From assembly GCA_019638455.1 (NCBI GenBank), contig JAHBTU010000005.1:62001-126000 (forward strand): 64,000 nt of DNA. Direction: 5' to 3'. The DNA comes from Saprospiraceae bacterium. Lineage in GTDB: Bacteria > Bacteroidota > Bacteroidia > Chitinophagales > Saprospiraceae. The first letter of the stretch is position 1. Each line of letters opens with the position of its first letter. The notes under the pieces are model-generated. The model was not told the DNA's origin, ran no database searches, and was given only the letters and a program-made list of their open reading frames with translations. Positions 61,069-64,000 of the stretch are shown one piece after another. The position numbers and the translations under genes are program-made.

Positions 61069-61298
61069 ATGGAAGAAAAAACATTATGGGAGCGAATAAA
61101 AAGAAAGTTTGAAAATTCTCCTCTTGGAGTTTTTATTCTCGGCTTTCTGTTGCTGACATCAGTTGCATATAATTGGTATTCAAACTATAAAACAGAGCAG
61201 AAAAATAACCGGAGCGAAAAAATTGAAGAAAAAATCGACGAAACAAATAAAGAACTTTTGGCTATAAATAATTTATTAATTAAACATATGCGATTTCG
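61069..61298 (+). pseudogene. Small membrane protein gene truncated by the IS3-type element
   Basis: AT-rich frame starting M-E-E-K-T-L-W-E-R-I-K-R-K-F, with one membrane helix (L-G-V-F-I-L-G-F-L-L-L-T-S-V-A-Y) and a charged coiled-coil tail (N-N-R-S-E-K-I-E-E-K-I-D-E-T). The IS3 end at 61299 cuts it; translation would continue a few codons into the IS and stop at 61320. It follows the attC-like site directly, in the position of a second cassette gene. Family not recognised. Confidence 0.6.
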
Positions 61299-61346
61299 TG
61301 TGTCGGCTCCCCCAATTTAGTACAGCCGTAAAGTAGAAAATTCTCA

Positions 61347-62150
61347 TTAAGCCTTTGCTTGAGTTTGGCTGAAAAACTGAGCAGCAAAGGCAGTAGGGCT
61401 CATATTTTTCAGTGTTTCATGTGGCCTTTTCGTGTTATAGTCCAAACGCCAGTCTTCTGCGCAATGGCGCACCTCGTCGAGTGAGTTGAACCAATTAGCA
61501 TCCAGCACATCGCGCCTGAAGGATCCGTTGAACCGTTCGATGTAAGCGTTTTGCATTGGCTTGCCCGGTTGTATGTACAAGATTTCTATGTCCTCTTTTT
61601 TGCACCAGTTTACAAAGGTTTGCGCTAAGAATTCAGGCCCATTGTCAACCCTTATTCGTTTGGGCTTGCAGCGAAAATAAACGATGCGCTCTAACACCCG
61701 CACAACATATTCCGCAGGAATGGACATACTCACTTCAATGGCCAATGCTTCTCGGTTGAAGTCATCCAACACATTCAGCGTCCGAAATTTTCGCCCTGTG
61801 CTGAGGCTGTCACTCATAAAATCCAAAGACCATGTTTGATTTGCCCCCTCAGGTTGTGCAAGCGCTGCTTTCTCCCTTTTGGGTAGCCGACGCTTCGCTT
61901 TTCGCTTCACATTCAGCCCCATAGCGCGATAAATGGGCCAAACTCGCTTGTGGTTCCACTTGTGACCATCCAAGCGACATCGGCCGTACAACTTCCAAAA
62001 ACCTTCCATGGGGTAGCGGCGGCTCAACTCTCCCAAGTGTTCAACAATCTGATCAGTGCTGTCGCGCCTTGCTTTATAGGCATAAACACTGCGACTTAGC
62101 CCTGCGATACGACATCCACGTTCTTTGCTAACCTTATGCTCTTCGACCAC
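61347..62150 (-). CDS. IS3-family transposase OrfB (DDE integrase domain)
   Basis: 267 residues, rve-type integrase core: T-W-S-L-D-F-M-S-D-S-L, then R-V-D-N-G-P-E-F, and E in Q-N-A-Y-I-E-R-F-N-G-S-F-R-R. The N-terminal HTH_21 part is G-L-S-R-S-V-Y-A-Y and R-Y-P-M-E-G-F-W-K-L. The frame is open further upstream, as expected if it is joined to OrfA by a frameshift. It is intact, but its OrfA partner is disrupted. Confidence 0.85.
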   Translation of the reverse strand: MVEEHKVSKERGCRIAGLSRSVYAYKARRDSTDQIVEHLGELSRRYPMEGFWKLYGRCRLDGHKWNHKRVWPIYRAMGLNVKRKAKRRLPKREKAALAQPEGANQTWSLDFMSDSLSTGRKFRTLNVLDDFNREALAIEVSMSIPAEYVVRVLERIVYFRCKPKRIRVDNGPEFLAQTFVNWCKKEDIEILYIQPGKPMQNAYIERFNGSFRRDVLDANWFNSLDEVRHCAEDWRLDYNTKRPHETLKNMSPTAFAAQFFSQTQAKA

Positions 62151-62182
62151 CCAGTCTGCCAGACCTCTTCGCTCGCAGGGCT

Positions 62183-62229
62183 TTAAAACTTTTTTTCCAA
62201 CACATCTTTGAGGATGCGATGATCCAAGC
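62183..62229 (-). pseudogene. 3' end of IS3 orfA
   Basis: Encodes L-D-H-R-I-L-K-D-V-L-E-K-K-F and a stop, the usual end of IS3 OrfA. Together with 63139-63355 and the shared TTA it rebuilds an 88-residue OrfA in frame. Confidence 0.8.
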
Positions 62230-62232
62230 TTA

Positions 62233-63135
62233 GAGCATGTTCAAAAATTTTTGGTTAGTGAGGTGGGGTTAGTGCAGAACAACTTTTTGTCAAGCGGCCA
62301 TTCGCCCTAAAATCACTTGAATGTTCGCCAGCAATATCATGGATTCCGAACTTTTTGTTGTTTTTTCATGGTCTTTATCCAATCGTCGGAAGAAATTGAA
62401 CCAGCCGAAAGTCCGTTCGTTGACCCAGCGTTTTTTGATGGGCACAAAGCCCTTGGAGGTTGGCGGACGTGAAGATATCTCCACCTCCACGCCGAGTTCG
62501 GAGGCGGCAAACTCGCTGAAAGCGCCGGCGTAAACCCCGTCCACCAGAATCTTTTTCAACCGGCCAAAGTGGGCCGAGCATTGTTTCAACAATTGAATGC
62601 CCATTTGACCGTCGGGCTTGTTGGCGGCACTGACCACCACACCAATGACGAGACCCAAAGTGTCCACCAGGATGTGCCGCTTGCGTCCGTTCACTTTCTT
62701 GTTGCCGTCAACGCCCCTTTCTTCGTGGACAAAAGGCGCTGCCTTAACAGATTGGCTGTCAATGCAGACAAGGCTTGCGCTGACCTCCTTGCCCCAAAAA
62801 AGCCGCTCCAGTTCGGCCACCCAGTCGTTCACCGTTTGCCAAACACCCTGGCGCGACCACCGATGAAAATAATAGTACACGCTCTTCCAAGGCGGAAAAA
62901 CAGCGGGCAGGTTGCGCCACTGGCCGCCTGTCCGGTGCAAGTACAAAATGCCGTTCACGACGGCTCGCAAATTATGTTTGCGTTTCCTTTGGTAGGGCAA
63001 AACTTCTTTCAGAACTTCCCATTGGGAATCGGTCAACTCAGTAAACTGCGTTTGCATAATTTTTAAGTTTTGGTCAACTCAAAATTACGCACCGATTCCC
63101 ATGTTTTTTAAAACAAATAATTTTTGAACATGGTC
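62233..63135 (-). mobile_element. IS5-family element, copy 2 (903 bp), nested in IS3
   Basis: Same length, ends and encoded protein as copy 1 at 16792-17694. Flanked by the 3-bp duplication TTA (62230-62232 and 63136-63138), again TNA. Confidence 0.9.
62290..63057 (-). CDS. IS5-family transposase, copy 2
   Basis: 255 residues, identical to the copy 1 protein, with the same DDE segments (I-D-S-Q-S-V-K, L-V-D-G-V-Y-A-G, N-E-R-T-F-G-W-F). Identity between copies about 45 kb apart points to recent transposition. Confidence 0.9.
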   Translation of the reverse strand: MQTQFTELTDSQWEVLKEVLPYQRKRKHNLRAVVNGILYLHRTGGQWRNLPAVFPPWKSVYYYFHRWSRQGVWQTVNDWVAELERLFWGKEVSASLVCIDSQSVKAAPFVHEERGVDGNKKVNGRKRHILVDTLGLVIGVVVSAANKPDGQMGIQLLKQCSAHFGRLKKILVDGVYAGAFSEFAASELGVEVEISSRPPTSKGFVPIKKRWVNERTFGWFNFFRRLDKDHEKTTKSSESMILLANIQVILGRMAA

Positions 63136-63138
63136 TTA

Positions 63139-63355
63139 AGTCAGCGTACATCTGCTTCAAGCGCCGGTTTTCCTCCTCCAGATCTCGCAAGCGCTTGACC
63201 TGACTGGCTTCCATCCCGCCGTACTGCTTGCGCCACTTGTAAAAGGTAGGCTGGCTAATACCGTGCTCGCGGCACAAGTCCGACGCACTGCGGCCTTGCT
63301 CGTGAGACTTTAATATCTGAATAATCTGGGACTCGGTGAAGGTACTTCTTCGCAT
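63139..63355 (-). pseudogene. 5' part of IS3 orfA, cut by IS5
   Basis: About 72 residues from ATG 63355: M-R-R-S-T-F-T-E-S-Q-I-I, then an HTH (S-A-S-D-L-C-R-E-H-G-I-S-Q-P-T-F-Y-K-W) and leucine-zipper-like L-E-E-E-N-R-R-L-K-Q-M-Y-A-D-L. The IS5-type insertion breaks the frame here. With OrfA split, the IS3 element is probably inactive unless helped by another copy. Confidence 0.85.
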
Positions 63356-63418
63356 AATGGTTCAAAATTAGTAGTTTTCTCTACTTTTGAACCGTACTAT
63401 TTTCGGGGAGCCGACACA

Positions 63419-63766
63419 GCCAAGTGAAGCGGACGGGGCTGATTTGCGTTGACTATAAAACAACTCGGCGCTTTGCCGCGGCAAATCCCTGAAAAACGTG
63501 TGGTGGATTTTGTTGCGCGCCTGTACCAGGGCGCTTTTGGTGGGTATATCATCCACAGCGTCGAGACGTTGGAAAAAATGGCCGAGCTCGACGCACAGGC
63601 TCAGTCGCAACAGCGATAACACCAGCCAGACCGTTCGCCCGGCTGGCAGCAGGCGACGACGACAAAAATCCCGCCCCGGGCGGCGGAAGTATAGTTGGGG
63701 CGAATGGACTATATTTGCAACCGTGAGCCGTATGGCCCGGAAATACTTGCTGAGAGGCGACCCCAT
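63419..63766 (-). pseudogene. Truncated IS4-family transposase (N-terminal part)
   Basis: About 115 residues before the IS3 end. The pattern L-S-L-L-R-L-S-L-C-V-E-L-G-H-F-F-Q, then T-K-S-A-L-V-Q-A-R-N-K-I, then F-F-R-D-L is that of the N-terminal domain of IS4-family transposases, as I recall from Bacteroidota elements. The DDE domain is missing, lost at the IS3 junction. Start at ATG 63766 is the best guess. Confidence 0.6.
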
Positions 63767-63946
63767 GATAGAGTGGTATTTATCACAAAGGTCGTCTCTC
63801 GCTTTATTCCAGTAGGCTTAACTTAATGGGCATGATGCCACCGTTATCCCCAACAAAAAACAAAACAAAAAGTATCATAATATTGGAAAAATAGCCTTGA
63901 ACTCACTGATTTTGGCTACTTTCGCTCCTAAAATGAAAGTAAAAAA
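63767..63946. other. Region right of the IS4 remnant
   Basis: No gene is seen. AT content rises toward the right edge; it may hold the outer end of the IS4 remnant and the promoter of the next gene, but I cannot define either. Confidence 0.3.
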
Positions 63947-64000
63947 ATGAAAAATAGCCAAGTTTTTGATTATCAGGATATTATTTCCAGCATCTTGGAG
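63947..64000 (+). CDS. Start of an unidentified gene cut by the window edge
   Basis: ATG 63947 followed by 18 open codons to the edge (M-K-N-S-Q-V-F-D-Y-Q-D-I-I-S-S-I-L-E). An A-rich tract just before the ATG is common in this phylum. Too short to identify. Confidence 0.35.
   Translation, partial: MKNSQVFDYQDIISSILE

Larger units (their letters stand above)
61299..63418 (-). mobile_element. IS3-family element interrupted by an IS5-type element
   Basis: Inverted ends TGTGTCGGCTCCCC (61299) and GGGGAGCCGACACA (ending 63418) agree over about 14 bases, with further matches to GTAC. Two genes in IS3 layout (orfA, orfB) are read on the minus strand. The 903-bp IS5-type copy at 62233-63135 sits inside orfA. 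Without it the element would be about 1.2 kb, normal for IS3. I see no target duplication, so the flanks have probably been rearranged. Confidence 0.85.

Noticed and set aside
1..64000. tRNA, rRNA or tmRNA genes
   Set aside because: No cloverleaf with TTCRA-type T-loop and no rRNA segment was recognised by eye; a tRNA scan would settle this.

Overview
The window looks like chromosome of a Bacteroidota bacterium, most likely of the Saprospiria type. Supporting signs are type IX secretion (T9SS) C-terminal sorting domains of both type A and type B, a two-component-propeller hybrid sensor, DUF1460, DUF5682, a long PurF, and Bacteroidota-type promoter elements (TTTG, 19-21 bases, TAnnTTTG). Base composition is balanced to GC-rich, except for a clearly AT-rich patch at about 59.35-61.3 kb. 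The genus assignment is inference.

Layout: (1) 0-7 kb, an exopolysaccharide operon on the + strand: Wzc-like co-polymerase, Wzx flippase, GT4-type glycosyltransferase, a 37-residue membrane peptide, a Wzy-like polymerase and a half-size TolC-like protein. (2) 7.1-10.2 kb, an ABC exporter, an outer-membrane barrel and ferritin. (3) 10.2-21.6 kb, a secreted-protein zone: three tandem 512-residue T9SS genes with an almost identical core, a large M43 metalloprotease split by an IS1-type and an IS5-type element, a membrane-anchored unknown, and a small type-B sorted protein. (4) 21.6-58 kb, mostly housekeeping genes: purF, ECF sigma factor, permease, MBL hydrolase, sensor kinase, pirin, RND pump, aspS, RidA, ROK kinase, mutarotase, 2-oxoacid dehydrogenase E2, HAD, DUF5682/PrsW/hydrolase operon, adenylate cyclase, DUF1015, MntR/DtxR regulator, rfaE2, flippase-like protein, CBS protein, DUF1460 and recA. 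Intergenic repeats are common here. (5) 58.3-64 kb, a mobile island: IS1 copy, an AT-rich Sel1/WG-repeat gene laid out like an integron cassette and broken by a 69-bp IS1-related MITE, a truncated membrane ORF, an IS3-type element carrying a nested IS5-type copy, and an IS4 remnant.

The most notable observations are the integron-cassette geometry around the Sel1/WG gene (the GTTGGGC 5' boundary is exactly complementary to the GCCCAAC of its own attC-like site), the IS1-derived MITE with a 9-bp duplication, the metalloprotease whose frame is exactly restored by in-silico removal of both IS elements, a C14 tract near that gene's start, and the homogenised triplet of secreted proteins. All functional calls come from reading motifs by eye. 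No database or folding program was run.
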